64,000 bases of DNA from Granulosicoccus sp. GTDB lineage: Bacteria; Pseudomonadota; Gammaproteobacteria; Granulosicoccales; Granulosicoccaceae. The notes beneath the pieces are model-generated. The model saw only the letters and a list, made by a program, of their open reading frames with translations, searched no databases and had not been told where the DNA came from. Location of the stretch: positions 96,215-160,214 of the forward strand of contig JAHDGK010000002.1 of NCBI GenBank assembly GCA_020627685.1, written 5' to 3'. This document shows, one piece after another, positions 1 to 9,681 of the stretch; positions within the stretch are counted from its first letter, which is position 1; every line of letters begins with the position of its first letter. Position numbers and translations under genes: made by a program.

Positions 1-1182
1 AAGCGACAAGCCGAAAGACATCAAGCCAACTTTAATAACATCGCTACTGCGTAAATCAGAAGGCATTTCATCGATGTAGTAAACCTCAGGATTCAACACT
101 GGACCGGTAAATTGTTCGATGAACGGCACGACGACATCAATATTACTAGCCAATGAAATTCCACCGATCAGACCGGCCACCGTACCCAATACACCGATAA
201 GGGTTCCTTGAACAATGAAAATAGAAAGCACACTGCCGGGTGACGCTCCTTGGGTGCGCAGGATGGCGATATCCGCTTGTTTGTCCTGTACCAACATAAC
301 GAGCGTTGAAATAATATTAAAAGCCGCAACTGCCACAATCATGGACAAGATGATAAACATCATCGTTTTTTCCATTTTTACAGCAAGAAAATAGTTAGCG
401 TTTTGTTGTGTCCAATCACTAACGTATTTGTCGTATCCAAATTCACGCGTCAACTCTCGCGAGACGACAGGCGCTCGGCTGGTGTCTTCCAGTTTTAATC
501 GGACTCCCGAGAAACCCTCGCCCATTTTAAAGAGCTTAGCGCTATCACCAGCGTGCATGATGGCTAGATTTCGATCAAACTGATACATGCCGAAACGGAA
601 TATTCCGGTTACAGTGAAACGCTTTACGCGTGGCACAAACCCCATGGGCGTAACGCTAGCCTCCGGCGTAATTACCATAATTTTGTCGCCGGCAATTGCG
701 CCGAGAAAGACGGCTAAGTCTGCTCCCAGAATCAGCCCATACTCACCTTCCTGCAGGGCGACTTGAAGCGATTCGGTCTGTTCAAGCTTTTCACTCAAGT
801 CCGATACCTGACTTTCCTGGTCAGGCAGAACCCCGCGAATGAGCGCGCCGGTCGAACGCCCGGAGTGGACCAGCATGACCTGGCCTTCAACGTAAGGTGC
901 AGCACCCAGAACTTCGGGATGTTCGTTGGCCACGGTGGCAACAGACTGCCAGTCCGCAAGCGGTTCACCCAACCCTGTAACTGTGGCATGCGACGAGGCG
1001 CCAACAATGCGTTCACGCATCTCCTTTTCAAACCCGTTCATGACAGAGGTCACGGTAATCAGGGCCGTGACACCGAGCATGATGCCCAATATCGAGACCA
1101 GGGAGATGAAGGAAATGAAGTGATTCCGCCGTTTTGCGCGGGTGTATCGCAGTCCTACGAATAATTCATATGGTTGAAACAT
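1..1182 (-). CDS. lolC: Lipoprotein-releasing ABC transporter permease LolC/LolE, partial (C-terminus outside window)
   Basis: This is an inner-membrane subunit of the LolCDE complex, which pulls mature lipoproteins out of the inner membrane and hands them to LolA. My translation of the complement starts MFQPYELFVGLRYTRAKRRN and stays open for 394 codons to the window edge, so only the last few tens of residues should be missing (family length about 400-415). I see a first membrane segment near residues 22-45, a large periplasmic domain with the family phrase TPMGFVPR, and further membrane segments after residue 265 (FIILSMIVAVAAFNII). The gene diverges from mfd. LolC and LolE are hard to separate by eye; I chose LolC because this would be the first gene of a lolC-lolD-lolE operon running off the window, which is an inference. 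Confidence 0.88.
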   Translation of the reverse strand, partial: MFQPYELFVGLRYTRAKRRNHFISFISLVSILGIMLGVTALITVTSVMNGFEKEMRERIVGASSHATVTGLGEPLADWQSVATVANEHPEVLGAAPYVEGQVMLVHSGRSTGALIRGVLPDQESQVSDLSEKLEQTESLQVALQEGEYGLILGADLAVFLGAIAGDKIMVITPEASVTPMGFVPRVKRFTVTGIFRFGMYQFDRNLAIMHAGDSAKLFKMGEGFSGVRLKLEDTSRAPVVSRELTREFGYDKYVSDWTQQNANYFLAVKMEKTMMFIILSMIVAVAAFNIISTLVMLVQDKQADIAILRTQGASPGSVLSIFIVQGTLIGVLGTVAGLIGGISLASNIDVVVPFIEQFTGPVLNPEVYYIDEMPSDLRSSDVIKVGLMSFGLSL

Positions 1183-1411
1183 AGAGCTGTAGAGCCGCTG
1201 CGGGGATTAGAGTTCGAAAAAAATGCATTGATAGTGTAGTGAATTGCGCAGAGTCGGTGCGCTTCGATTTTCCAACGCATCAATAATGGGGGAAATATGG
1301 GACAATTAGTCCTGTGGTTTAAACCGGATCAAGGCCGTTTCTTGACGCCTGTTCGCCGATAGAACCGTCGTAGCGGCGGACCTTACACTAACCAGATTGA
1401 GTCCTGTATTT

Positions 1412-4400
1412 ATGCTGTTGCCTGATGTCGCCGCATCTCGCCCTCGTTGGGGCAAACTCTACGGCGCCTCCGAATCACTCGCCATAACGGAATTGGCAGC
1501 GCAGTCCGATCACCTGCTGGTGGTCGTGGCAGCAAGCACCACAGAACTCCTTCAGCTAGACGTTGAACTGCGTTTTTTCGCAGGCCCTGACACGCCTGTT
1601 AACGTACTCAGTGACTGGGAAACGCTGACCTACGATCGAGTGTCGCCTCATCAGGACATAATTTCTCAGCGTATTCGTACCCTCTACGGCCTGTCTGAGG
1701 CCAGCAGCGGCATCCTCCTACTGACCTCCGCAGCCCTCATGCAACGTCTACCACCCAGGGCGTTTCTGGATCAGCATGCCCTGATCATCAAACAAGGAAA
1801 TACGCTTGCCCTGGACGATTTCCGGGGCCGCTTGGTTGATGCGGGTTACCGTCTGGTTAGTCAGGTCGAAGAACATGGTGAATTCGCGGTTCGCGGATCC
1901 ATTCTCGATCTTTTCCCGATGAGTAGTAACAACCCTTACCGCGTTGAGTTTTTTGATGACGAGGTCGAAACGATTCGAACCTTTGACGCAGATACTCAAC
2001 GAGGCTTGGAAAAAGCCACGCAAATTGAATTGTTACCCGCCCACGAGTTTCCACTGAACGAATCAGGCATCGCACTCTTTCGAAAACAGTACCGGAATAC
2101 ATTCGCCGCAGAAAGTAAAAACACGCCCATCTATCAGGCTGTCAGCGAGGGTCGTGCGCCCTCAGGCATCGAGTATTACATGCCACTGTTTTTCGACGAA
2201 ACATCACACTTGTTCGACTATCTACCGACGAACGCAAGTTTTGTCATGGTTGACGGTGCGGCCGATGCATTGACTCATTTCGAAGCGAATACCGCCGAAC
2301 GATATGAACAGAGACGGCATGATGTTGAAAGACCGATTCTGCCTCCCGAAGAAATTTATTTAAGTGCCAGTGACGTGGACACCGCTTTAGCATCTCGAAG
2401 CACTCACACCACACAACGATTTGAGATTGAAAAGCCCGGTAAAACGGGATTAAACCTAGCCACTGAAGCGCCGGGGCTCTATCCGATTGACCCCAGAGGC
2501 GAACGCCCGATGGGATCTGTTCAGGATTTCTTAGGCAAATTTCCAGGGCGAGTGCTCTTTGTTGCTGAATCCACGGGCAGACGGGAAGCTTTGCTAGACC
2601 AGTTGATTGGCAATCGACTCAACCCTGCAACGGTTGATAGTTGGCAGGCGTTTTTAGATAGCGACAGAGACTTGTGCCTGACAACCGCAGCAATAGATCG
2701 CGGGCTAAATCTTCCCGACGCCAAGATTGCCATGGTGACAGAGACGCAGCTGGGATCAGGGCGGATAAAACGCCGCGAGCGTAGGAGACCTACGCGTGAT
2801 TCAGAAGCGATCATCGCCAACCTTACCGATCTGAGCATCGGTGCACCGGTTGTACATATCGATCATGGTGTTGGACGCTATCAGGGCCTTACATCGCTGG
2901 ATGTGGGCAACATGGAAAATGAATACCTCACTATCCAGTATGCCGGTGACGACAAGTTATACGTTCCCGTATCGTCACTCCATCTCATCAGCCGTTACGC
3001 AGGCGCAAGTGAAGAAAGCGCACCACTGCATAAACTGGGCACGGACACCTGGCAAAAAGTTCGGCGAAAGGCTGCTGAGAAAGCGTATGACGTCGCGGCG
3101 GAACTACTTGAGATACATGCAAGACGAGCGGCAAGAAAAGGCTTTGCTTTTCCGGAAAACTCCGACAATTACACCCTGTTTAGCGATGCATTCCCGTTTG
3201 AAGAAACCACAGATCAGTTGTCCGCGATAAATGCAGTTGTTGAAGACTTGCGCTCTTCACAGCCCACAGATCGGGTTGTCTGTGGTGATGTAGGTTTCGG
3301 TAAAACAGAAGTCGCCATGCGTGCCGCATTTGTCGCTGTCGATGGGGGAAAGCAAGTAGCAGTGCTCGTCCCAACAACACTACTTGCAAGACAACACCAT
3401 CAAAATTTCATGGATCGTTTTGCAGACTGGCCGGTACAAATAGAGTCACTCTCACGATTCGAAACGGCGAAAGAACAGAAAGGCATTTTGTCCCGATTAG
3501 CATCAGGCGGTATCGATATTATTATCGGAACTCATAAGTTACTGAGCAAAGATATCAAATACCACAACCTCGGCCTTGTCATCATTGATGAAGAACACCG
3601 CTTTGGTGTTCGACACAAAGAACATATGAAGGCCCTGCGTGCCGAAGTTGATATCGTTACGCTGACGGCCACACCAATCCCGCGGACGTTGAATATGGGT
3701 CTTGCAGGTATGCGTGACTTATCCATCATTGCCACCCCGCCACAACATCGGCATGCCATCAAAACGTTTGTCGGTGAATGGTCGGATGTACAAATTCGCG
3801 AAGCCTGTGAGCGTGAACTTGCGCGCGGCGGCCAAGTGTATTTTCTTCATAACGAAGTACAAACCATAGAACGTATTGTTGAAGACTTAGAGCGTATCGT
3901 TCCAGGTGCCAGAGTTAATTTTGCACATGGGCAAATGCGCGAATCTGATCTGGAACAGGTCATGAGTGATTTTTATCATCAGCGTTTTAATATTTTAGTT
4001 AGCACAACCATTATCGAGAGCGGTATCGATATTCCCAGTGCTAACACCATCATCATTAACCGGGCAGACAAACTGGGCTTAGCGCAGCTGCATCAGTTGA
4101 GAGGCCGTGTCGGTCGATCGCATCATCGTGCTTATGCTTATTTGCTGACGCCACCTAAAGGCTCGATGACCGCTGATGCTGAAAAACGACTACAAGCGAT
4201 AGAGTCACTGGAAGACTTAGGTGTGGGCTTTACGCTCGCAACCCACGATTTAGAAATACGCGGTGCCGGTGAACTACTCGGAGAAGGCCAAAGTGGGCAA
4301 ATTCAGGAAATCGGATTTACGCTGTATAGCGAATTACTGACGCGCGCAGTAAAGGCACTAAAAGAAGGCAAATTACCCGACTATGACAAACCGCTTGCCC

Positions 4401-4849
4401 ACGGTACAGAGGTTGATCTCGGGGTACCTGCCCTACTCCCCGAAGACTATGTACCCGATGTTCACCAGCGACTTATTCTGTATAAAAGAATTTCACATGC
4501 GGCCGACAGCGAGGCTTTGCGTGAGCTGAAAATCGAACTGATCGATCGATTTGGTTTGTTGCCTGAGCAAACAGAGAGACTGTTCGATGTTATGCGCTTG
4601 CGACAACGCTGCGAGCAAATGGCTATCGAGCGTCTGGAATTAAATCCCGGTGGCGGTCGTATAGTGTTTGCACCCGATCCGAAAATTGATCCCATGGCAT
4701 TAATTCAGATGTTGCAGAAACACAGCAGCACCTATCGTTTTGACGGCAAGCAAATACTGCGTATTATCAAACCCTTTACGGACTCAAATGAAGCACAAGA
4801 CTTCATTGACCAGTTGTTGGATGAACTCGCCCTACCGGCTGCTGCATGA
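1412..4849 (+). CDS. mfd: Transcription-repair coupling factor Mfd
   Basis: Mfd is a DNA translocase that pushes stalled RNA polymerase off damaged DNA and recruits UvrA. At 1145 residues the product is full length (E. coli about 1148). The order of parts is canonical: an N-terminal UvrB-like module (DWETLTYDRVSPHQDII), the RNA-polymerase-interacting domain near residue 480 (HIDHGVGRYQGL), the RecG-like motor with Walker A GDVGFGKTE near residue 625 and DEEHRFG near 724, helicase motifs TATPIPRTLNMG and RGRVGRSHHRAY, then the C-terminal regulatory domain. I chose the ATG at 1412; a TTG five codons upstream (1397) is also in frame and neither has a strong ribosome binding site. A CsiV-like gene follows 15 bases downstream, probably in the same transcript. 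Confidence 0.97.
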   Translation: MLLPDVAASRPRWGKLYGASESLAITELAAQSDHLLVVVAASTTELLQLDVELRFFAGPDTPVNVLSDWETLTYDRVSPHQDIISQRIRTLYGLSEASSGILLLTSAALMQRLPPRAFLDQHALIIKQGNTLALDDFRGRLVDAGYRLVSQVEEHGEFAVRGSILDLFPMSSNNPYRVEFFDDEVETIRTFDADTQRGLEKATQIELLPAHEFPLNESGIALFRKQYRNTFAAESKNTPIYQAVSEGRAPSGIEYYMPLFFDETSHLFDYLPTNASFVMVDGAADALTHFEANTAERYEQRRHDVERPILPPEEIYLSASDVDTALASRSTHTTQRFEIEKPGKTGLNLATEAPGLYPIDPRGERPMGSVQDFLGKFPGRVLFVAESTGRREALLDQLIGNRLNPATVDSWQAFLDSDRDLCLTTAAIDRGLNLPDAKIAMVTETQLGSGRIKRRERRRPTRDSEAIIANLTDLSIGAPVVHIDHGVGRYQGLTSLDVGNMENEYLTIQYAGDDKLYVPVSSLHLISRYAGASEESAPLHKLGTDTWQKVRRKAAEKAYDVAAELLEIHARRAARKGFAFPENSDNYTLFSDAFPFEETTDQLSAINAVVEDLRSSQPTDRVVCGDVGFGKTEVAMRAAFVAVDGGKQVAVLVPTTLLARQHHQNFMDRFADWPVQIESLSRFETAKEQKGILSRLASGGIDIIIGTHKLLSKDIKYHNLGLVIIDEEHRFGVRHKEHMKALRAEVDIVTLTATPIPRTLNMGLAGMRDLSIIATPPQHRHAIKTFVGEWSDVQIREACERELARGGQVYFLHNEVQTIERIVEDLERIVPGARVNFAHGQMRESDLEQVMSDFYHQRFNILVSTTIIESGIDIPSANTIIINRADKLGLAQLHQLRGRVGRSHHRAYAYLLTPPKGSMTADAEKRLQAIESLEDLGVGFTLATHDLEIRGAGELLGEGQSGQIQEIGFTLYSELLTRAVKALKEGKLPDYDKPLAHGTEVDLGVPALLPEDYVPDVHQRLILYKRISHAADSEALRELKIELIDRFGLLPEQTERLFDVMRLRQRCEQMAIERLELNPGGGRIVFAPDPKIDPMALIQMLQKHSSTYRFDGKQILRIIKPFTDSNEAQDFIDQLLDELALPAAA

Positions 4850-4864
4850 CCACGAGAGAAGCTT

Positions 4865-5578
4865 ATGAAAAATACTCTTTTGCGCCTTGGAACCTACGTG
4901 ATGTTGCTCAGCTTAGCGCTCGGCTCATCTTCACTGTTCGCGCGAGATTACCTGATCGAATTAGTACTTTTCGAAACTAAAGCGGGCAGAAAACTCGATG
5001 GTAATGGCATTTACTACCCGAAAATCGGCGAGAGTATCCGCCTTAACAGTGAGACTGCGGCAGCTGCCGGATTCTTAACCATTGAAGACGGTTTAACGCT
5101 CACAGAAAACGCCAGTGCCATGGCATCTTCAGGTCGGTACAGAGTATTACGGCACATGGCTTGGCGGCAGCCCGGTTTAGATGAAAGCTCGGCAAAAGCG
5201 GTTCGCATTAACCTAGGCGCGCCCACGACGGTATTTCTTCCAGACAATTTAGAACCCTACGAAGAGTTCATACCCGCATTACTTTCACCGGGAGTCGACC
5301 AAACTCGCGAAGTACCTACTTTTACCGTCAATGGCACCATCAAGGTTCGTCTAGGCAGGTTTTTGCACATGGAATCGCTATTAGTCTTTACCGATACCGA
5401 TTCGGGCCAGAGCTTTAAATTGTCACAGAACAGGAAAATGCGTAGCCGTGAGTTGCACTACATAGACAATCCTCGCTTCGGAATCCTTACCAGAATCCTT
5501 CCCTTAGACGATAAAATTCTTGAGCCTGAAGGAGACGATTCGAACACTGAGTTACAAGCGATCGATACCCCCCAGTAA
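4865..5578 (+). CDS. CsiV family (peptidoglycan-binding) envelope protein
   Basis: The 237-residue product has a clear signal peptide (hydrophobic residues 8-25, probable cleavage after LFA) followed by the sequence DYLIELVLFE, which is typical of the CsiV family encoded directly behind mfd in several gammaproteobacteria. In Vibrio, CsiV is a periplasmic peptidoglycan-binding protein needed for LpoA-dependent activation of a penicillin-binding protein. The rest of the chain is soluble, with a C-terminal section (RSRELHYIDNPRFGILTRI) that I recognise as the conserved end of the family. It sits 15 bases after mfd. Family assignment is from remembered resemblance and synteny; the biochemical role here is inferred. 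Confidence 0.8.
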   Translation: MKNTLLRLGTYVMLLSLALGSSSLFARDYLIELVLFETKAGRKLDGNGIYYPKIGESIRLNSETAAAAGFLTIEDGLTLTENASAMASSGRYRVLRHMAWRQPGLDESSAKAVRINLGAPTTVFLPDNLEPYEEFIPALLSPGVDQTREVPTFTVNGTIKVRLGRFLHMESLLVFTDTDSGQSFKLSQNRKMRSRELHYIDNPRFGILTRILPLDDKILEPEGDDSNTELQAIDTPQ

Positions 5579-5756
5579 CGTGAATACGGGCGCCGAAGGC
5601 CGGCTTTCAGATCGTGACAGCGTTATCAAAATCGCCGTTGTAATATCCAAGCTTTCCTGCACTTTGCCCTCATTCAGGCGATGTTCAGGGCAGCTCGCTT
5701 ACATTGAAGATCCCAACGTGACTTAACCGTCGCACTACGCCAGTCGAGGATCTCTC

Positions 5757-6401
5757 ATGAAACACCGTAAATCGTCATCACATCTAATCACCGCAGGGTT
5801 TATTGCAACCACGTTCGCGCTAGCCACGTCAGAAGCCCTCGCCGCCAAAAACGGCAACACGACTCAACGCTTCACTGAATACGCAAACGTTATTAACGTA
5901 CAACCGGTGTATCGCCAAGTCACGCTGCGCGAACCAACCCAGCAATGTTGGACAGAACAGGAACAGCATCTCGTCGGTTATGAACAAACCACCCGCTTCC
6001 GCGATCAGCGTGCCAATCGCTCATCGACAGGCAGCGCCATCGTGGGCGGTCTGATTGGTGGTGTCATTGGTAACCAACTCGGCAGAGGCCATAGCAGAGG
6101 CTCGCGGACAGGAGCAACAGTTGCCGGTGCAATCATAGGTAGCGCAATCGGTAATGAAACCGGAGGACAAACCTCCCGTCATCGCCGTTTTCAGGAGTCT
6201 GGGCATACTCAATCTACGCCCATTTACGAGATGCGTAATGTAGAGCGTTGTAAACGTGTCGTAGAAACACGGACGGAAAGCCAGTTACAGCACTACAACG
6301 TCACCTACCAATATAAAGGCCGGAACTTTGTGACACAAATGCCGCGAGATCCGGGAAACAAGATCGAGCTTCAAGTATCAGTAGCTCCAGCACGCAGGTA
6401 A
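5757..6401 (+). CDS. Secreted glycine-zipper 2TM-domain protein
   Basis: The product (214 residues) begins with a signal peptide ending near ALA-AK (residues 28-31); there is no lipobox cysteine, unlike SlyB. Residues about 92-126 form two glycine-zipper helices (SAIVGGLIGGVIGNQLGRG and ATVAGAIIGSAIGNETG), the hallmark of the glycine-zipper 2TM (SlyB/17-kDa antigen) class, which insert in or under the outer membrane. The flanking region (VYRQVTLREPTQQCW, then a C-terminal YKGRNFVTQMPRDPG) occurs in many proteobacterial members. It is followed after 7 bases by a PepSY protein and then by a PhoP/PhoQ-like pair. In enteric bacteria slyB is a PhoP target, so a link to envelope stress sensing is a reasonable inference, not shown here. 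Confidence 0.82.
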   Translation: MKHRKSSSHLITAGFIATTFALATSEALAAKNGNTTQRFTEYANVINVQPVYRQVTLREPTQQCWTEQEQHLVGYEQTTRFRDQRANRSSTGSAIVGGLIGGVIGNQLGRGHSRGSRTGATVAGAIIGSAIGNETGGQTSRHRRFQESGHTQSTPIYEMRNVERCKRVVETRTESQLQHYNVTYQYKGRNFVTQMPRDPGNKIELQVSVAPARR

Positions 6402-6408
6402 TTTACAC

Positions 6409-6729
6409 ATGAACGCATCATCATCGAGACACGCATTGACGCGATATCTAACACGAGATGTCTGTGCGGTTATCAGTCGTCAATGGGTTCGACTGGCCTG
6501 TGTCTGTGTGATGATTGCGATCACTACACTTGCGTATCCTGCAACAGTGCATGCTGCAGATGCAGTAGACAGAGAACATGCCATAGAAATTGCCAGAGAC
6601 CGTAATGGTGGAGATGGAAAAGTACTGGGTGTTTCTACTGTTCAGGATGCATCCGGTAATACGCAATACGCGGTCAAACTTTTATCTAATGGCCGTGTTC
6701 GAGTATTCAGAATAAACAAGGCCAACTAA
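6409..6729 (+). CDS. Small periplasmic PepSY-domain protein
   Basis: The 106-residue protein has a long N-terminal region with a hydrophobic segment near residues 29-45 and a likely signal-peptidase site after VHAA. The remaining 55 residues form one PepSY repeat (DREHAIEIARDRNGGDGKVLG ... YAVKLLSNGRVRVFRI, quoted in parts). Single PepSY proteins are often encoded beside OmpR-type two-component genes and are thought to restrain a periplasmic activity or act as a sensor accessory. The stop codon is one base before the start of the response regulator gene, so translation is probably coupled. The first ATG was chosen; a later start at ATG codon 35 (MIAITTLA) would give a shorter signal peptide. 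Confidence 0.8.
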   Translation: MNASSSRHALTRYLTRDVCAVISRQWVRLACVCVMIAITTLAYPATVHAADAVDREHAIEIARDRNGGDGKVLGVSTVQDASGNTQYAVKLLSNGRVRVFRINKAN

Positions 6730-6730
6730 T

Positions 6731-7414
6731 ATGCGCGCACTGATTATTGAGGACGACGACGCACTCAGAGTTCAAATAGTACAAGCTTTAAGAGACCAGG
6801 GATTTGCTATTGATGAGGCCTCCGACGGCGAAGAAGGTTTGTATCTGGGATTGAACATGCCAGTGGATATCGCCATCGTGGATTTAGGGCTACCCGGAAA
6901 AGACGGCCTGTCGATAATCCAAACCTTACGAAAAAAAGATAAGTCCTATCCCGTTTTAATACTGACAGCCCGCGACCGCTGGCAGGATAAAGTAGACGGA
7001 CTAGAAGCCGGCGCAGACGATTATTTAACAAAGCCATTCCACATAGAAGAACTGCTTGCCAGACTTCGTGCACTCTTAAGACGCACAGGTGGTTGGAGCG
7101 AGTCTGTTATGCATTTTAAACGTATGAGTATTGATACACGTGCTCAACAAGTCAAAGTTGATGACAACCTTATTGAACTGACCGCATTCGAATACCGTGT
7201 ACTCGCCTATCTGGCAACGCAAGCTGGAAAAGTGATCAGTAAAGCGACTCTACTGGATCACTTATATGATGAAGACACCGACAGAGATCCAAACGTTCTG
7301 GAGGTTTTCATACGTAGGCTCAGACAAAAACTGGATGCAGATAAAACACTAAATCCTATCGAAACAATGAGAGGTCGAGGCTATCGACTTTCCCTGGATA
7401 GAATCAGCGAATAG
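6731..7414 (+). CDS. PhoP-like OmpR-family response regulator
   Basis: This is a DNA-binding response regulator of 227 residues. The receiver domain carries the acidic pair EDD at residues 7-9, the phosphoacceptor Asp51 in IVDLGLPG, Thr in LTARDRWQDKV and Lys in DDYLTKPFHIEELLAR. The C-terminal winged helix (LTAFEYRVLAYLA, VLEVFIRRLRQKL, TMRGRGYRL) is complete. The phrase RWQDKVDGLEAGADDY is very like PhoP/QseB-type regulators. The cognate kinase gene begins one base after its stop codon. The signal and target genes are unknown; the neighbouring glycine-zipper and PepSY genes are the obvious candidates for its regulon. Confidence 0.93.
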   Translation: MRALIIEDDDALRVQIVQALRDQGFAIDEASDGEEGLYLGLNMPVDIAIVDLGLPGKDGLSIIQTLRKKDKSYPVLILTARDRWQDKVDGLEAGADDYLTKPFHIEELLARLRALLRRTGGWSESVMHFKRMSIDTRAQQVKVDDNLIELTAFEYRVLAYLATQAGKVISKATLLDHLYDEDTDRDPNVLEVFIRRLRQKLDADKTLNPIETMRGRGYRLSLDRISE

Positions 7415-7415
7415 G

Positions 7416-8744
7416 ATGCAATCAATAACATCTCGTTTGGTCGTCGGGACCGGTGTTGTACTTGCTGTGTTCGTGCTGCTGATGGGAATTTCAATTTCCT
7501 ACTCTGTACACAAACGAGCAGAAACGGCCCGACTGGATAGACTTCAAGGATTAATATACGGCATTCTCGGTGCCACCGAAATTTCAAACGATACCTCGCT
7601 ACTGGTTAACACTCTTGCACTACCTGATCCCATGCTTAACCAAAGTACGGCCGGGATATACGCTGAAATCGTTGGTAGTGATGGCCAGCGTTTATGGCAA
7701 AGCACATCCACAACCAGCTGGCTTCCTGAATCCACAGTCCGGCCTATCGGAGACTGGTTGTTCGAAACCGTAGAGAAGCATGAATCAAACGCGCTACATC
7801 GTTTGCAACTGTCAACCGCTTGGGCATTTGACAATGGCGAGGAGCTACCGTTTATCGTGCACGTTGTGACAGAGGCAGATACGCTAGCAAAACAACTTAA
7901 GAGATTTGATCAGGCGCTCTGGGCGTCTCTGCTGGTATCAGCCATTGTATTGCTGGCCGTACAGTTACTGGTCCTCAGACGTTCATTGAAGCCCCTCCAC
8001 AGCATCGGAGAAGAGGTTGCTGAAATTGAACGCGGTGAGCGTGACGCACTAGATGAGCAGGTCCCTTCCGAATTAAAATCGTTGACGCTCGGTCTAAACG
8101 CTTTACTCGGTGCTGAAAGAGAAAGGCATTCGCAATACCGCCATCTGCTCGGTGATTTGGCGCATAACCTAAAGACGCCACTATCGGTATTGCAAAACCT
8201 GAGCAATAGCGAAAGAACTCAGAAAGCGACGATACTGGAACAAACGTCGTTAATGCAGCAATCAATCGATAGACACACGCAACGCGCCACCATTCGCAGC
8301 CCACGCTATCTGGCCCCTACCATCAACATCAAGCCAGTGGCAACGAGAATAGCTGCCTCGTTAAGCAAACTATACGACGCCGAATCTATTACGTTCGATT
8401 TAAGCGCAGTTGACCCGGATTTCACCGTGCGCATGGATGAAGCAGATTTATTCGAGGTGCTGGGGAATCTTTTTGAAAACGCTTGTAAGTACGGCGCTCG
8501 AACTATCACTGCTGTAACGGATACCGATAAGAACTCTTTCACCATACTGGATGACGGCCCTGGATTCCCCGACATCGACCTGGAGCAATTAACTCAAAGA
8601 GGTGTAAGGGCAGATAGCACTACACCTGGAACCGGAATGGGCCTGGCCGCTGCCGATCAACTCATGGGGGCATACGGGGGAAAGCTGCATCCAGCACACC
8701 GCGCCGAAGGTGGCGCGGCTATTACATTGGCGTTTTTTCAGTAA
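7416..8744 (+). CDS. PhoQ-like membrane sensor histidine kinase
   Basis: The 442-residue kinase has one membrane segment at about residues 8-30, a periplasmic sensor of about 125 residues, a second membrane segment near 168-188 (VSAIVLLAVQLLVL), a HAMP linker, and a PhoQ-type H-box LGDLAHNLKTPLSVLQN with His250. The ATPase domain shows the N-box VLGNLFENACKYG, the G1 box DDGPGFP and the G2 box GTGMGLAAADQ, so it looks catalytically complete. PhoQ-like kinases respond to divalent cations, acid or antimicrobial peptides; which of these applies here cannot be read from sequence. I do not see a run of acidic residues as dense as in enteric PhoQ. It is the last gene of this cluster and meets the next gene tail to tail. 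Confidence 0.92.
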   Translation: MQSITSRLVVGTGVVLAVFVLLMGISISYSVHKRAETARLDRLQGLIYGILGATEISNDTSLLVNTLALPDPMLNQSTAGIYAEIVGSDGQRLWQSTSTTSWLPESTVRPIGDWLFETVEKHESNALHRLQLSTAWAFDNGEELPFIVHVVTEADTLAKQLKRFDQALWASLLVSAIVLLAVQLLVLRRSLKPLHSIGEEVAEIERGERDALDEQVPSELKSLTLGLNALLGAERERHSQYRHLLGDLAHNLKTPLSVLQNLSNSERTQKATILEQTSLMQQSIDRHTQRATIRSPRYLAPTINIKPVATRIAASLSKLYDAESITFDLSAVDPDFTVRMDEADLFEVLGNLFENACKYGARTITAVTDTDKNSFTILDDGPGFPDIDLEQLTQRGVRADSTTPGTGMGLAAADQLMGAYGGKLHPAHRAEGGAAITLAFFQ

Positions 8745-8746
8745 AA

Positions 8747-9568
8747 CTAAGGCTTAGCGATGATGTAGCCCAACCAGCAGGCGTAGTCTTCTGCTTCGTC
8801 GGTGGCAATATATTCATCCAAGGCTTCATCGGTTTTAGGATCGAACTTCTGTCGATAAACCGTGCTCTCGCTAAAGCCCGCCTCCGCTAGGATTTCTCTC
8901 AGTTCCCGGGCTCCCCAAACTCTCCACGTGTACGTAAACGCTTTTTTGATTTTAGATTTATCGGGAAAGTGGAAATGGATGTGGCAGGTAAGTTCGTTGG
9001 TAATGGCGTTGAACTCTGCTTGTTCCCAAATGTATTTAAAGCCATCAACCTTGCGTTTTTCTTTTTGAGTCTGATAACACTCGGAACCGCCAAATACATC
9101 CAGAAACAACAATCCATCATCAACCAGTGCTTCACGGGCTTTCTTAAAATAATTGAGCATTGTGGCTCTTTCCTGAAAGAACCAATAGCTGAAGTTATAA
9201 GCCTGCAACACCTCTACTTTGTCCGTTGAGACATTCAGGACGTCGTCTTCAATTAACTCGATCCTTTGTTTTTGTTCGTCAGTAAGCTTGGAAATATTGT
9301 GCTTACGACTCCAATCCAGGACCTCTGCATCGAAATCTACAGCTATGGCAGTATTCCCACGGCGACGCTTAACCCAACGACAGGAAGAAATAGCCGTGCC
9401 GGCAAAATCTTCACGCATGGTTTTTGGTTTACGACCACGAATCTCCTTAAACGTCTCGTCAATAAAATCCAATTCAAAATCGGGATTTTGAACCGACGCC
9501 TGATAAAGAAGGTGACGATCGGCTTTCTCAGCCATTGTCTGCGTTGGTGGGTTTTCAACGATTGCCAT
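8747..9568 (-). CDS. Class I SAM-dependent methyltransferase, substrate unknown
   Basis: The 273-residue protein has a Rossmann-type methyltransferase fold. The SAM-binding glycine region is atypical (REDFAGTAISSCRWVKRR), followed by the acidic ribose-binding residue in AIAVDFDAEVLDWS, motif II near IELIEDDVLNV, and a motif GLLFLDVFGGSE. The C-terminal half (YTWRVWGARELREILAEAGF) resembles small-molecule methyltransferases of the UbiE/methyltransf_25 kind. No membrane segment or signal peptide. It stands alone between the two-component pair, with which it converges almost without a gap, and an ABC exporter. I cannot assign a substrate. Confidence 0.78.
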   Translation of the reverse strand: MAIVENPPTQTMAEKADRHLLYQASVQNPDFELDFIDETFKEIRGRKPKTMREDFAGTAISSCRWVKRRRGNTAIAVDFDAEVLDWSRKHNISKLTDEQKQRIELIEDDVLNVSTDKVEVLQAYNFSYWFFQERATMLNYFKKAREALVDDGLLFLDVFGGSECYQTQKEKRKVDGFKYIWEQAEFNAITNELTCHIHFHFPDKSKIKKAFTYTWRVWGARELREILAEAGFSESTVYRQKFDPKTDEALDEYIATDEAEDYACWLGYIIAKP

Positions 9569-9681
9569 AATTGAAGCCTTTTAATCGTGTATTGATCAGG
9601 CTGAACTGCCTGACTAAAGTCAATTCAATGAGTAGCATGCAATGATACGTCCAATTGATGCAAACAAGCCAGACTTGGCGC

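Noticed and set aside
763-1164. Plus-strand frame of 133 codons inside the Lol permease gene
   Set aside because: Antisense shadow; the minus-strand frame is a clear Lol permease.
5520-5726. Small plus-strand frame after the CsiV-like gene
   Set aside because: Overlaps the CsiV gene end, no ribosome binding site, no recognisable domain.
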